From: Torreya grandis
Taxonomy: Eukaryota; Streptophyta; Pinopsida; Cupressales; Taxaceae
Length of the DNA stretch: 64,000 nt
Direction of reading: 5' to 3'
NCBI GenBank assembly: GCA_037957365.1
Contig: JARHVA010000460.1
Span: 124,001 to 188,000 of the forward strand
A program made the position numbers and the translations under genes. This document shows positions 21,103 to 34,005 of this stretch, in pieces (within the stretch, counting starts at the first letter, position 1; the number at the start of each line of letters is the position of its first letter). The notes beneath the pieces are model-generated. The model was not told the origin of the DNA. It searched no databases and saw only the letters and a list, made by a program, of their open reading frames with translations.

Positions 21103-24100
21103 TGTCACTTAGACATGCACCCATTGAGGATATTCCTAGCTATACTCATCCAAGTGGCACAATAGAAACATCTCATTTTTTATGGGTGAACAATTTGGTG
21201 AGATGAATCTCTAGAAGGGCTAGTTATGTTGATGCACTCTTTAAAAAACTCTCCTATTTATCAACTTGACATGAAAAGGGTTAAGAGGATAACCTAAGAA
21301 CACTAAAATATGATGCACCAATATTTAATTTCCTCTTATTGACTAAACTTATACTACTTAGATTACAACAAAGCTTCTTTCACACAAAACTCATAACTCA
21401 AGATAAATTGTTGCATCAATGTTTCATATGCTAGGGAAAAGAGGTTTGTTGATATCTAAGAAGTATAATGAATGATCCTTTGAAGAATATAGTGATAATT
21501 CCATTATAAAATTCTCATAGACTAAGGAATAAAACTAACAAAGCCTTGTAATAATTAATCTTATACATACTTGGTGGATAATCAAAGATAACATGCTAGA
21601 AAAGATTAGCTTTCACTAGACAAGATCAATAAGATTTGAAAGTAGACTCAAATATACAGTGTGTAATTAGGAAAGTTAACTTGTTTATTTATTCAAGAGC
21701 CATTCAAGTACAAGATTGGCCAGAGTTTCACCATTAACTGGTGAAGGCTTCTCAAAAAAGCCAAAAGGTCAATATTTATAGCTGTTGGAAGAGGGGAAAG
21801 ACAAGGGAAGTCCAAAGGTGATGTGAACACTTGAAAATATGATAAATGAGGTTAAATATGCATGAGAATAGTATGTGGGATGAAAAATTTAAGGTTAGGA
21901 AGCATAAGTGTCCATATAATGCATGAAACTCTTACAAAGTGGCATAAAACTCTTTATTTTGGCTTAAAAACATTGCCTTCATGATTAGCCATATTTGAAC
22001 ATCCAAAAAATAAATATTCATAGGTTTTATGATTGGAATAAATTGGAAGTATCTGATACATGCCTCTTCAAGCATTGGCTATAGGCTTGGTCATCTAAAA
22101 TCAGATGGAAAGGAGCTATCATTGCTTGCACTCTAAGAAACTCCTCTTTCTTTCAACTTGCACACTTGGCTTCTAAAAAGGTATAATTTTTCCATGAAAA
22201 TCCATGGGAGATGGTGAATGACACTTTTAAATACCCTACATGGCCTTATACTCCTTAGGTGTACCTTAAAAGGACATCCACTTGAGATTTTCACACTTCT
22301 CACTCTCATGTTCACTATGTCAAGTTTGACTGACTGAGATGAAGCTATTTTTTTTCATAATTAGGGGTTTTTTAAAATAATCATGTGACCATATAGAGTT
22401 ATATTAATTCTATATGTTCCTCTCAAACTTGATTGCATCTTTAGGCCTCTTCTAGAACCTACAAAACACACAAAATGGTCAAAATTACCCTATTTTACAC
22501 CTTGTCCATACAATTATGTACAAATCAAAAGTATTAGAGGGAGATTGAGTGAGTCCTTTAAAATTTCCAATCACTTTCATGGTTAAACTATGTCATCTAG
22601 ATATCTCTCCAAGCTTGTTTTGTCCGTTGTGTCTTGATTGAGGGTTTTAAAGGGTTTAGGCAATTTTCCTTATTAAGATTTGTACATAAAGCTTCGATGT
22701 TGGAACTACCAAAAAATTACAAAAACGTGATTTTATGAGATATTAATAACCCATCCAAGTTGCTTTGGTATCCATGCATAGTTTCAAAGGGGATATGAGC
22801 ACTTAAAATCACCCTATCATGCTTGTTTCCACCTTTCCTGCATGTTTAGACTATCTCTAAGCTAAAATTAGATTTATTGTAAGTTTATTTACATAAAAAA
22901 ATATCATACATGCATAAATACACCCCATAAACATGTTTAAATAACCTATATATCTCACCAAGAACTATAAGTGAGGTTAGACCCCTAATTGGCTCTAGGT
23001 CTCCTTAAGGCCTAATGGGATTAGCATACACCCTGCTAGTTTGGGATATTTGGACCGATATCTCATGGTTGGGTTTGTGTCATATTAAATTTCACATCTA
23101 ATTCAAGCTCAAAGGTCACCACACAACTTTCTTATCACTCATTTTCATTTCTTCCTCTCATTCACCAATTAGGCCTAATGGAAGCTTGTCTAGTTAGATT
23201 GTGTGCAAGGGTATTTTTGTCATTTTGAGAGGTCTGAGCTTAACCTAGTACTACCTATTACCTATTTATATTTAATACATCTCAAAATATGTTTCTTTAG
23301 GTTTCCAAAGCTTTCCATCAAGCTCCTTTACCCATTTTGACTTCATTAGCTTGTTTTGCCAAACCCTAATTTTCTTGACTTGCTGACCTCTTAGACAAAA
23401 TAGTGAGGTATATCCCTCTTCCCCAAGGAAAAGTGAAGATTTTTGGTTTTTTATTAAGTCCCAATAATAATTTTTCTTGAAGGGTTTAGTTGGATTCATC
23501 CAATTAGGTACATAACCAACACAAATGCCAGAAAAAGGCCTCCAAAAAGGATTGTTTCCAATTAGGTTTAGTTGGATGGCCATGAGGTGTTCATGAATAA
23601 AAATTTGATAAAAACATGGTTTTATGAGCCTAAAAATGTATATAGATGATAATATGGCCTTGAGACCTATGGGACACCATGTTCCAACAATATGAGACCT
23701 CTACATTTGCAAACAAGAACTTTGACTAAGACTGCACATGATGGTGCCTTCCTACAACATGAAATAATTTGATAATCCAAACACCATGAAACATAAAATT
23801 AAAAATGGAGATAATTAGATAAGAGAGTTAATATCCTTTAGATTCAACATCACCAACTAGTTTGTATGGACTTTCCCAAAATGGAGCAAAACATATAAGG
23901 TGCATGAAACAATAAAAAGAAAAGAAAAGTTCAATCAATTTTATGAGGATGGTTCATAAATCAAAATCCACCATTATTCAAATTATTTTTATGGAAATTA
24001 ATTTCTTTGAGTGTATTATCAAATCCCAAAAGCATTTGACTTTAAACCTATTCAGTTGTCCCTACTAAACACAAACTTGATGGTCACTTTTGTATATTTA

Positions 24101-24601
24101 GAAATGCAAAAAAGGATCAAAGTAGTTTTGGCTTAAAAATGGAACTTTCAGAGCATGTCAAGAATTTATATTAGTTTTATTAAGATGAAGAGATGTTCCA
24201 TCACCTTCTTCCATGTTTCACATTCTCCCATGGGCCGTATAAGTGCTAAATGTTCCCTTATTCAGTTGGTTTATTGAGTTTAATTTAAAAAACTTGATAG
24301 ATTATGATGTAAATAACATCCATAATAGGTAATCTGACCTCTTTGACATTTTAAAGGAAAAAAGTCACCTGGACATCTTGAAAATCATGCCACTTGCATT
24401 TATGACCTCTAAAAACCCACTGAATGACCCAAAATGACAAATAAACTTATGAAACCATGAATAAGGATAAAAACCATTAGATAAAAATAATTTAACCATA
24501 ACATAACCTATGCCAATGTATTTGACTCCTAAAAATAAAAAAATTGAAGTTTTCTACCTATAGGGGTCCAAATTTGACGTAAAAGTCAAATTTGGTCAAC
24601 A
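21103..24601 (-). repeat. 5' LTR of the gypsy element (about 3.5 kb)
   Basis: Plus-strand ends are TGTCACTTAGAC at 21103 and GGTCAACA at 24601. It is co-linear with 8965-14276 but lacks about 1.84 kb near 23553-23580, where CCAATTAGG and TTTAGTTGGAT occur twice within about 60 bp. No gene seen. Confidence 0.83.
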
Positions 24602-25874
24602 ATAACCACCTATTTTGTTCTAGGTTTTCAATTGCCTTGCTTCTAGTATGATTATATCATGCACATAGGCATTCTCTCTTTGATGTTTGATTAAAACCTA
24701 GGTTCTTTCAACATTTTTTTACCTTTGAGTGATGCTAAGCCAAAAATGGGCTAGTGTTCTCATAGTGTCAAACTGGCCTTAATAACCCCTCTATCAAAGA
24801 GTGCTACCTATATAAAAAATATCTAAGGAGGGCATTAGACATATGTAGTTATTTATTATGTGTGGTATTGTGTGGAACAATCAATGCAATATACTATATA
24901 GGATGTAGGTAGTGATCTCATATATAATTTGGAAAATATAGCTCAAGGGCTACCCTTAGGGTGCTTCAAAATTTATGGGGGACTAATCCTATGATTGATA
25001 TGTGATTAGGAAGAAATAGGGAAGGATTGATCATTTTAATTATTGATTGAGTGCTTCTCAGTAATTAGGCTTGTGAGTTTTAGGTGAGGAATGAATGAAC
25101 GATAGTCTTGTATATATATTGATTCCTATTAGAAAATATATCAAAATAAGACACTCACATCGATCCAATGATAATGATTAATTTGAAAATTATATGACTT
25201 TAAATAACTGGACACCTCATAGGATTATAGACACCTCCATCAACCTAGGTGTTTTACAATGGTTATAATTATCAAGGATGATATACATGTCTAAAACTAG
25301 CAGTGGAGAATAGATAGCAGGCTTAAAGAACTTTACATAACTCAAAAAGCCTTAGTATTCACAATATCTAGGTTTGAACTAATAGATAATAAATTAGACA
25401 TAGATAGATATATGTACACAATTCTTTTAGGCAATATGAAGGGCTATGATATAAAGATAGAGACTTTGAGACATATTATCTAAATGTATAGTATTAAGAT
25501 GCAAGATATTCAATTTTATTTCCTACATGAGGTCATAAATCTTTGTGTCATTTATCTCCATGTTTTGATTTTATCTTAAGTGTACTTGCATTCATATTCA
25601 GTTCTTCAACATTGATATATTTCAAAATAACAAATATACACTAATTCTATATCATTGTATGAATTAAGTTGCTATTTGTAGAGAAAAATCAAAGTAGAAA
25701 AACAAGGTGTCATTTTGTGAATTATAGTGAGTTAATGACTTGAGATTTTATAAATCAAATAACCCTTCAAACTTGGGTCTCATGATTTATTAGGCATTGA
25801 AAGATTTCAATGTTATCTTTTAATCATTAATTTTTAAATCTATTTAATTATAATGGGTTATGAAATATTTAATT
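24602..25874. other. Intergenic AT-rich stretch
   Basis: No protein similarity, repeat pair or RNA gene recognised. It lies between the minus-strand gypsy element and the non-autonomous element. Confidence 0.5.
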
Positions 25875-25879
25875 ATTTA
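25875..25879. repeat. Target-site duplication ATTTA, left copy
   Basis: Identical to 32573-32577 on the other side of the element. The match fixes the element ends at 25880 and 32572. Confidence 0.85.
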
Positions 25880-27864
25880 TGTTGTCCCCCAAAAAATATC
25901 ACTCATTTTTGGGACAACATTTGAACTATTTTGGTCCTACAGACCAAAATCCTCTCTTCCCCTTTCAAAAATTGTTCTGAGCATTCAAATTCTTCATTTC
26001 TCAAGCTTTCCAGAAATATATGAACTTTGCAAGCCTGAATCTATGAACTCTACAAGCTTGAATCTATGGACTCTACAGGCTTGAATCTACACACTCTACA
26101 GGATTGAATCTATGAACTTTGTAGGCTTGAATCTACAGAATCTGTAGGCTTGAATCTACGAACTCTGTAGGTAGGCTCAAATCTATGGACTCTCAAGGTT
26201 GGTTTCTACAGACTCTAGAGGAAAGAAATGGGTTCAAAACTTATACAAATAATGAAGAATGAATTGATTGGACCATTGAACCAAAGTTGGTTCAATCAGT
26301 TGGTTCCATTGGTAGGTTCAAAGGTTCAACCAAAGCTTAGGAAGATAAAGGAAGCAGTGTTTGAGTGAGACACCGAATAAACCAATGAATTGATTGAACT
26401 TTGAACTGAAAGAGTTCAAAGTTTAATGGTTCAACATGGTTCAAAAGTTCAAAGGCGGCCTCAAGAAAAGAGAGAAGCAACATGGATGATTCCAAAGGCA
26501 AGTTCAAATGAAAGTGATGGTTCAACCAAGGAGCAAGAAAGCGATTGAACCAATAAAGCGATTGAAGTAAGGAGTCTAGAAGGCTGCTCGAACTATTGAA
26601 ACAGTCAACCAATGACGTCCCTATAGATGTCAAATTAAAGGTAAGGGAATATCTGTTAAAATTCAAATAAAGCATAGAACTTAAAGGAAGAACCAAGTGA
26701 CTGGCTGAAAAGATAGCCCGAGAGCTTAAATTCCAAGAAGAGACAAAGCTAGAAAAGACAAAAGTGGAAAGAGGACAAAGAGGAAAATATCTATGAGTAG
26801 TTATTCTGATAGTTGGAATAGTCTACGAAGTAGATTTTCTAGCTTACAAAAATTAAAGACATGGCTTGTTTTTCCTCCCGTGAAGTAAAGACAAAATAGA
26901 CAGCTGCGCCGATATCAGAGGGGACAGACCAGATGATCCAGAATTGGGAGAAAATAGATGGGATGAAATGAGATGCCATAGTTAAGACAACTGCCCTATT
27001 TTCAATGTAGTCCTTTGGCAAACTTGGAAATGCATTCAAGGCATTGAATGCAAATCATGGGTCGTTCTATGGAAAACAAGGGCCCAAGTCTTTATTGGAG
27101 TGCTATATATTGTAATCTCTCATTTGTTACAAAGGAGACTTCTCATTTTTACAAGAATGAAACTCTACCGATTTTGAAAGAAGAAGACTGAGACTTTGAG
27201 CTCATGTTGTAATTTCATTTCCATTGTTATCTAAATGAGAAAGTAGGTTTTTCATAGAATTTGTGATGTTCTAACTTGTGTCATCTAAAGGTGTCCTTAT
27301 TCATTTAATTTGGTGCACAAAATTAGTGAAGGTAACAAAGAAGTGTCTTGAAACCATCTGTGAGAAGACTTTGTCCTTATTCCTTTTCTTTTTGTGTTGA
27401 GGATTATGGGGTGACTTTGTGCCCCCATTATCCTTTGTGATATACTCTTTGAGAAGTTGAGGTGGAGACTTTGCGCTCTATTTCATCCTGCTGTTACTAC
27501 ACCCTTTTGATCACTAGTTATTTCACTATCTGAAAGAAACTCTTACTGTTTCCTGTAAGGACACTTCTGAAAGAAGAGAAGTGCCTTTAGTGTTTATAGC
27601 CAAGATTTTCTCCTTTGTCTGTGTGCATCATCTCTGAAAGAAGAGAGATGGATGGTTTGTCCCACCCTTGTGTCTTACTTTTTGCTTATTTATATTGTAT
27701 ATAGCTATGCATATTTAATAGGGAACCTCCCCTTGATGAGAGGAGAGATTTGTCTCAAGTTGATGTAGTAAAGTTGCACACTAAGATGACCGATCTCCCT
27801 ATGCTATGGCGATAGGAACTATTTTGGTCACTAGTTAGCTGGCTGACAAAATATTCACCCAACA
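25880..27864 (+). repeat. Left LTR of non-autonomous element
   Basis: Begins TGTTGTCCCCCAAAA and ends CACCCAACA. It contains a 23-bp minisatellite (about 26028-26190), stretches rich in GGTTCAA (26270-26560), a TATA-like TATATATTG (about 27105) and two GAAAGAAGAGA-type repeats (about 27565-27650). Confidence 0.9.
26028..26190 (+). repeat. 23-bp minisatellite in left LTR
   Basis: About six to seven units of consensus GCTTGAATCTAYGAACTCTRYAG, differing by a few bases each. The array recurs in the partner LTR at about 30728-30865, so it predates insertion. Confidence 0.85.
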
Positions 27865-27868
27865 GTTT

Positions 27869-27887
27869 TTGGCGACTCCACTAGGGA
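27869..27887 (+). other. Primer binding site
   Basis: TTGGCGACTCCACTAGGGA follows the LTR after GTTT. The TGGCGACTC start resembles sites of plant Tat/Ogre-type gypsy elements. Confidence 0.75.
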
Positions 27888-28274
27888 CATAGTAATTTTA
27901 TGCAATTTATAACCTCAAGTTTCAAATTAAAACATCACCTGTGTCTTACCCATAATCATTATAAACCTTATCCATTATAGATTCTAGTGACTCCATTCCA
28001 TGTCTTACCCACTATCATTAGCCTTACCATCCTCCATCTTTGTTTCCATTATTTTACCTGGTCTGCAAAACTAGAGTCGCTGAAAAAGAGTGCGCATTCT
28101 GAAGCCTCAAACCTCAATCCTCAAGCTAAAGCAGGGCCAGTTCTTTTCCATTTTTGTCCTGTAATCTAGCCATTTCACCCAGATGCATTATCACCATTTT
28201 TCATAATCCTATCATGGTAGTTTGAGGCCCATGGGGTAACTCTTTTGGCCCACTTAATCTAATTCCACCCCTGC

Positions 28275-29015
28275 ATGAGCTACCACTAAGTTTAAGAAAG
28301 AATTTCCCCAAATTCTTTGGTGATGGGAGAGTTCACCCTGATGAACACATTTCAGCCTTCATCATAGCTTATGGTGTGATAGGGGTGGAATTTGAAGATG
28401 TAGCAGTCAAGCTTTTCATGGAGACACTACAAGGTGCTGCTACAAACTAGTTTTACCATCTACAGACTGGATCAGTGACTGGCTGGGACACTATCAAAGC
28501 TAAATTTGAAGCCAAGTTTAGGCCAGTAGAGGATGCACATGCCTTGCTAGCCCAACTCACATAAATGAAGAAGGAGCCCCATGAGCCTATGAGGGACTTC
28601 ATTGCCAGGTTCAACAAGCTGAGGCATAGCATTCCCATGATCGCCCAGTCGACACCTCAAAATCTCATGTGTTTCTTCATCAACTCACAGCTACCTGAAG
28701 TGAGTTTTTGTTGAGACAGGCTAGACATATAGACCTTGAGGCTGCTTAGGACTTGGCTACTGAGGTAGAAGATGACCTTATCTTGGTAGGAAGGATAAGG
28801 AGAGACCCTAATAAAGGTAAATCCTCTTCATCTTCTGAGTATTCATCTATAGTCACCACTGACCCAATGGTACAAAAGCTAGCAAATGAGATGCTAGCTC
28901 TCAAAAAGCAAATGGCACAAGGGATGTCATCTGCTCTTGCATACAAAGATATGACCAAGAGGACATTTTATAATCACGCATACCAAGGCAATGCTGCCAA
29001 GAATTAGGGATAACA
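28275..29015 (+). pseudogene. gypsy-type gag of the non-autonomous element
   Basis: A Retrotrans_gag-like domain reads from about 28290: LRKNFPKFFGDGRVHPDEHI, then EDVAVKLFMETLQGAATN, a TAG at an expected Trp (28450), then FYHLQTGSVTGWDTIKAKFE and KKEPHEPMRDFIARFNKL (about 28566-28622), then QNLMCFFINSQLPEV. A frame change near 28705 leads to EVEDDLILVGRIRRDPNKGK (28760-28820) and a linker ending about 29005. This is the capsid-like part that would form particles. Two or three TAGs and at least one frameshift show decay. Confidence 0.82.
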
Positions 29016-29029
29016 AAATTGCCTTCCTC

Positions 29030-29760
29030 CATAGAGGAACCTCACCATTGAAGTACCTCCAGCCAACTTAGCAGTTGGATATTTGGAAATAGATCATGAT
29101 TTCTCTTTCCAACCTAAGTTTAATCAAGAAAATAATGCTGACCTCTTCACAAAGGATCAAGAAGAGTCAGCTGGCAACTCCATCATTGGTTTCCTGGATT
29201 ACCAAGATGAACCCAAAAGTGAAGGTGATGCAGATGAGGGACCATATGTTGTGTTCACCCAGTCCTAGAACCAGTCAGCTTAGTAAGCTGATAAAGGAAA
29301 AATAGAGAAGCAACCTTAACTAGCAATTTCAATTGTTGAACATGGAACCACTCTATCTTTCTAGCCAAAGGACCCGGTGGTTGCTAAAGAAGTAAGTATC
29401 CCAAATAGTTCTGCAACTTCTACTTCAATTTCACAGTCTAGGCCTCCTGCCCCTCCCAAAAACCAAAAGGATGAACTCCCATCCTCTGTGCCTAGTCCAA
29501 TTTAGTCATTCAACCTAATTGATCATGTCAAAAAGACCAAAAGTCAAATGACTAAATTTAAAGTCCTGTAGTCCAACCCTGATCAGTTGGACAAGTTGGT
29601 ACAAGATGTCAAGACCCAAATGTCGGCCCTTGAAGCTCAACTTTTGTTTGAGTTTTTAGGCAGGGGTGATTACTTCTTGACCATGAAGGACGTCCATGTT
29701 CCTGGAGACAAAAGTCTGGTAGGTGGTGATCCAGGAATTAATTCAAACTAGACATCAGAA
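29030..29760 (+). pseudogene. gag-pol linker region, no enzyme domain
   Basis: Broken open frames, acidic and Ser/Pro-rich (for example GYLEIDHDFSFQPKF at about 29078, then FLDYQDEPKSEGDADEGPY at 29192-29250). A stretch FNLIDHVKKTKSQMTKF (29511-29562) resembles the conserved helix found just before the protease in plant gypsy polyproteins. No D-T/S-G active site follows, so the protease appears deleted. Confidence 0.55.
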
Positions 29761-29844
29761 GGATTGGTAGGGCAAAGTACAAATGAAAAAGGGTCTTCCA
29801 TCTCTAATGAAGAAAAATATGACAAAAGATCCATTTTTGGTGAT

Positions 29845-30060
29845 GTTTGGATCTGGGAAATGGATGGCAGCAATTCCTCTATAGGTGCTAGGGCCAAGTT
29901 GGTGTTGATATCTCCTAAGGGGGATATTCTTCCTTCTTTACATGAGTTGTAGTTCAGCAACACCAACAACACTACCGAGTATGAATCTTTGTTACTCGAA
30001 TGGGGAGTTATTCAAGACAAAAGAGATGTTGAGCTGGTGGTCTACCAGGCATCTGAATGA
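29845..30060 (+). pseudogene. RNase H-like fragment
   Basis: Reads WIWEMDGSNSSIGARAKLVL then SPKGDILPSLHEL, a TAG, then FSNTNNTTEYESLLLEWGVI. The D-G-S, S-P-x-G-D and N-N-x-x-E-Y-E patterns are diagnostic of the RNase H fold used by plant gypsy elements. It lies directly after the gag-pol linker, where protease would be expected. After about 30060 only unassigned sequence remains to the right LTR at 30592. Confidence 0.7.
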
Positions 30061-30591
30061 GACAATCAAGACATGTGCTGGAATAAACTATCAAAACATC
30101 AAATTAATGTAATAGACCACACTGCTGCCCATCAGAATAAAAAAAAGGGACTCCGAAGGAGAACCAAGATTCATGGTTTTTGGACTAGAAAGCAAGTCTT
30201 GCCAAGGGGCAGCAAGAGAAGAGAACCAAGAGGAAGACACAAAAGATTGAATTCCTGGTGGAGAGTCCCATTCGCCTGTCACTGATTCTGGGGACAAAAT
30301 GGATTCTTGCTAGTTTATCAAGACAGAAGGCCATTTTCACTGCCTCTCAAGGGGAAACATCTGAGGTACTTCAATTCTTGAAGTACTAAATAAATTCACC
30401 TATACATTTGTATATTTGTAAAGTCTTTGTTCTATTTTGTGCTTTTTGTTTTCATTTTTTGGAGCCTCTCTTTTTGGGTAGCTCGAATCCATAGCCCAAT
30501 GGCACACTTCAAGGCACTGGAGATTCTGGTTTCTACTCCCCTCAGTTGCTCCAAGTTCTCATCTGAAGGAAGTTCCCTAACTGGAGCCAGC

Positions 30592-32572
30592 TATTGTCCC
30601 CCAAAAAATATCCCTCATTTTTGAGACAACATTTAAACTATTTTGATCCTACAGACCAAAATCCTCTCTTCCCCTTTCAAAAATTGTTCTGAGCATTTAG
30701 ATTCTTCATTTCTCAAGCTTTCCAAAAATCTATGAACTCTGCAGGCTTGAATCTACGAACTCTGTAGGCTTGAATCTATGGACTCTGTAGGCTTGAATCT
30801 ACAAACTATGTAGGCTTGAATCTATGGACTCTTTAGGCTTGAATCTATGAACTCTACAGGTAGGCTCAAATCTATGGACTCTCAAGGTTGGTTTCTACGG
30901 ACTCTGCAATAAAGAAATGGGTTCAACACTTAGCCAAATAATGAAAAATGAATCGATTGGAACATTGAACCGTTGAACCAAAGTTCGTTCAATCGATAGG
31001 TTCAAAGGTTTAACCAAAGCTTAAAAAGATAAAAGAAGCAGTGTTTGAGTGAGACATAGAATAAACCAATGAACTAATTGAACTTTGAATCAAAAGAGTT
31101 CAAAGTTTAATGGTTCAACATGGTTCAAAAGTTCAAAGGCGGCCTCAAGCAAAGAGAGAAGCAACATGGATGATTCCAAAGGCAAGTTCAAATGAAAGTG
31201 ATGGTTCAACCAAGGAGCAAGAAAGCAATTGAACCAATAAAGTGATTGAAGCAAGGAGTTGAGAAGGCCGCCCGAACTGTTGAAACAGTCAACCAATGAC
31301 ATCCCCATAGACGTCAAATTTAAGGTAAGGGAATATCCATTGAAATTCAAATAAAGCATGAAACTTGAAGGAAGAACCAAGTGACTGACTAAAAAGATAT
31401 CCTGAGAGCTTAAATTCCAAGAAGAGACAAAGATGGAAGAGACAAAAGCAGAAAGAGGACAAAGAGGAAAATATCTACGCAGTAGTTATTTCGATAGTTG
31501 GAATAGTCTGCGAAGTAGATTTTCTAGCTTGCAAAAATTAAAGATGCGGCCTATTTTTCCTCCCATGAAGTAAAGACAAAATGGATAGCTATGCTGATAT
31601 CAGAGGGGACAAACCAGATGATCCAGACTTGGGAGAAGACAGATGGGATGAAATGACATGCCATAGTTAAGACAACTGCCTTGTTTTCAACGTAGTCCTT
31701 TGACAAACTTGGAAATGCATTCAAAGCATTAAATGCACAACATGGGCTGTTCTATAAAAAATAAGCACCCAAGTCTTTATTGGAGCGCTATATATTGTAA
31801 TCTCTCATTTGTTACAAAGGAGACTTCTCATTTTTACAAGAACGAAACTTTGCCCATTTTGAAAGAAGAAGACTGAGACTTTGAGCTCAAGTTGTAATTT
31901 CATTTCCATTGTTATCTGAATGAGAAAGTAGATTTTTCATAGACTTTGTGCTGTTCTAAATTTTGTCATCTGAAGGTGTCCTTATTCATTTAATTTGGTG
32001 TGCAGAATTAGTGAAGGTAACAAAGAAGTGTCCTAAAACCAACTGTGAGAAGACTTTGTGCTTTCACCATTGATTTCAATCTGTGTTTTCCTTTTATTTT
32101 TGTGTTGAGGATTTTGAGGTGACTTTGTGCCCCCATTATCCTTTGTGATATACTCTTTAAGTAGTTGAGGTGGAGACTTTGCGCTCTGTTTCATTCTGTT
32201 GTTACTATGCCCTTTTGATCACTAGTTATTTCACTATCTGAAAGAAACTCCTGCTGTTTCCTATAAGGACACTTCTGAAAGAAGAGAAGTTTCTTCAGCG
32301 TTTATAGCCAGGGTTTTCTCCTTTGTCTGTGTGTATCATCTCTGAAAGAAGAGAGATGGATGGTTTGCCCCACCCTTGTGTCTTACTTTCTACTTATTTA
32401 TATTGTATATAGCTTTGCATATTTAATAGGGAACCTCCCCTTGATGAGAGGAGAGATTTGTCTCCAATTGATGTAGTAAAGCTGCACACTAGGATGACCC
32501 ATCTACCTATGTTGTGGTAATAGGAACTATTTTGGTCACCAGTTAGCTGGCCGATAAAATATTCACCCAATA
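30592..32572 (+). repeat. Right LTR of non-autonomous element
   Basis: Begins TATTGTCCCCCAAAA (TG changed to TA) and ends ACCCAATA (CA changed to TA). Co-linear with the left LTR and carries the same 23-bp minisatellite. Followed by ATTTA, the right target duplication. Confidence 0.9.
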
Positions 32573-32604
32573 ATTTAAATGGATCTATGGATAGCAACAA
32601 CCAT

Positions 32605-34005
32605 CAAAGAGTAAATATATTTCTATAATCATTCATAAATATTTTTTCAATCTTTAGAATTTTGTTTATGTCCATCCATTTTTTTAAATTTTTACTCCAT
32701 ATGAACTTCAAAAACATTCCATTATATTTCATGGTTAAAAATAATAGATATGTTCATATGGTGAAAATATTTAACCCCTTAAAGTTTCAAGGAGTTCAAA
32801 CTCATCCTATAGATTGAAATCTATAAATATTAGATTAGCAACATGTTGTTCAACATATTTTTTAATAAAGCGTATACTTACTTTAGTCTTGTCTTGTCAC
32901 CTTAAGTGCCACTATTTTACAACTTTTCATTATGGAAGGGTTGGATGAATGTATACCTTTCAACTTGAAAATAAAACTATCCCTTCAAATTGATCACTAT
33001 TAGGAGGTGAAGGATAATAACAAAAACTAATATGTAAAAAAATAGATAACACATGTTGAACAATACATATAGATTTACCAAGGTAGTCACTACTATAAAA
33101 TTTGAATAATCTTGATACTCTATTATGTATCTCTCTATTTGGCACATGTTGCGAATATATTGGCAAATGTTTTTGAGTTTGGATTTACACCAAAGAATTA
33201 CAATCACTTTAAAATGTCTAGGGATTCTTCAAAATAGTCCATTTTATGCACATATAAAATGATGATTGCATTCCATGAGAAATAATTTCATAAAAAAATG
33301 CTAAATTAACTAGCTTTAGATGAACCCACATGCTTTATGTTCAAGTTTTTAGTTTGTCATTTGTTGGGATAATGTTGGAAAATGAGGTTGAATTTGGATA
33401 TATAAATACCAAATACATTTTCTTACAAATATACAAGGTTATTTTATTCATGTTATTTAATGATTTTAGTCCATGAATTACATTCCATGAGGCAAAAATT
33501 CTTGGATCTCATGTATGCTTGAATATATTTTGTGTACATGCCTATCTAAGCTATAACATCTAAAGCAAATGTTTGACACTCTTTTTCTGAATTTTAATCA
33601 TTATGTACAAATTATTAATTTCTATTTGGCTTAATAAAATGAAGAAAAATATATGGGAACTATGGATAGCATGAATGATTGAATGAGATTTGAAGAGAGA
33701 TAGAGGACATGGAATATTTTTTATTTCATAATATTTTAGTAGTGTGAGAAGAATCCATAAAATAAGAGATTGCATCTGAAAATAAGACTTAAGACCTTGT
33801 TATTTGGTAAAAATTCACCAAAAAAATTTATTGTCTTTGTAAAGTAGAGTAATAATGAATAAACATGACAAGAGTCAAGAACAACTCTTTTCTCTAAATT
33901 TACTCTCTTATATATACATTGTATTTAATCAACAACCATGTCTACCTTACATATCATCAAGTTGGAAAAAACTACAATTCAACCTTTCATCTCCCTATTT
34001 AAAGA
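32605..34005. repeat. 1.4-kb tandem duplication, unit 1
   Basis: Non-coding, AT-rich. Starts with AAAGAGTAAATATAT near 32606 and ends with ATCTCCCTATTT near 34000. It matches unit 2 at an offset of about 1405-1421 bp along its whole length, with many point changes and small indels. Short minus-strand open frames occur in both units but are disrupted differently. Confidence 0.85.

Larger units (their letters stand above)
8965..24601 (-). mobile_element. Ty3/gypsy retrotransposon with very long LTRs, Tat-like lineage
   Basis: On the minus strand the order is 5' LTR (24601-21103), PBS, gag, protease, RNase H-like domain, RT, RNase H, integrase, 3' LTR (14276-8965). LTR pairing rests on co-linear similarity along their length, for example CCAAGTGGCACAAT near 9020 and 21150, and CAAATTTGGTCAACA at both right ends. 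The RT (FEISLSPIKC, IGHIVSKKGVSIDPERV) is Tat/Athila-like. All genes are broken by stops and frameshifts. I could not find a 5-bp target duplication (TCTAG at the left, ATAAC at the right), nor a clear polypurine tract next to 14277. Confidence 0.88.
25880..32572 (+). mobile_element. Non-autonomous Ty3/gypsy-type LTR element with gag and RNase H fragment
   Basis: A 6693-bp element with LTRs at 25880-27864 and 30592-32572, a PBS five bases after the left LTR, and perfect 5-bp target duplications (ATTTA). The 2.7-kb internal part encodes a gypsy-type gag and an RNase H-like fragment; RT, integrase and the protease active site are not seen. It therefore could not move without help. The LTRs differ by roughly 6% in the first 150 bp compared by eye, similar to the nested copia element. 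Confidence 0.9.

Noticed and set aside
26337..31380. A minus-strand open frame is kept in both LTRs of the non-autonomous element (26337-26696 and 31090-31380)
   Set aside because: The two proteins differ at about 11 of 96 residues while DNA divergence is about 6%. This is neutral drift, not protein conservation, and no family is recognisable.
31000..31380. Reading the 25880-32572 element as a host gene because of long open frames and GGTTCAA repeats
   Set aside because: Paired LTRs, primer site and ATTTA duplications show it is a retroelement.
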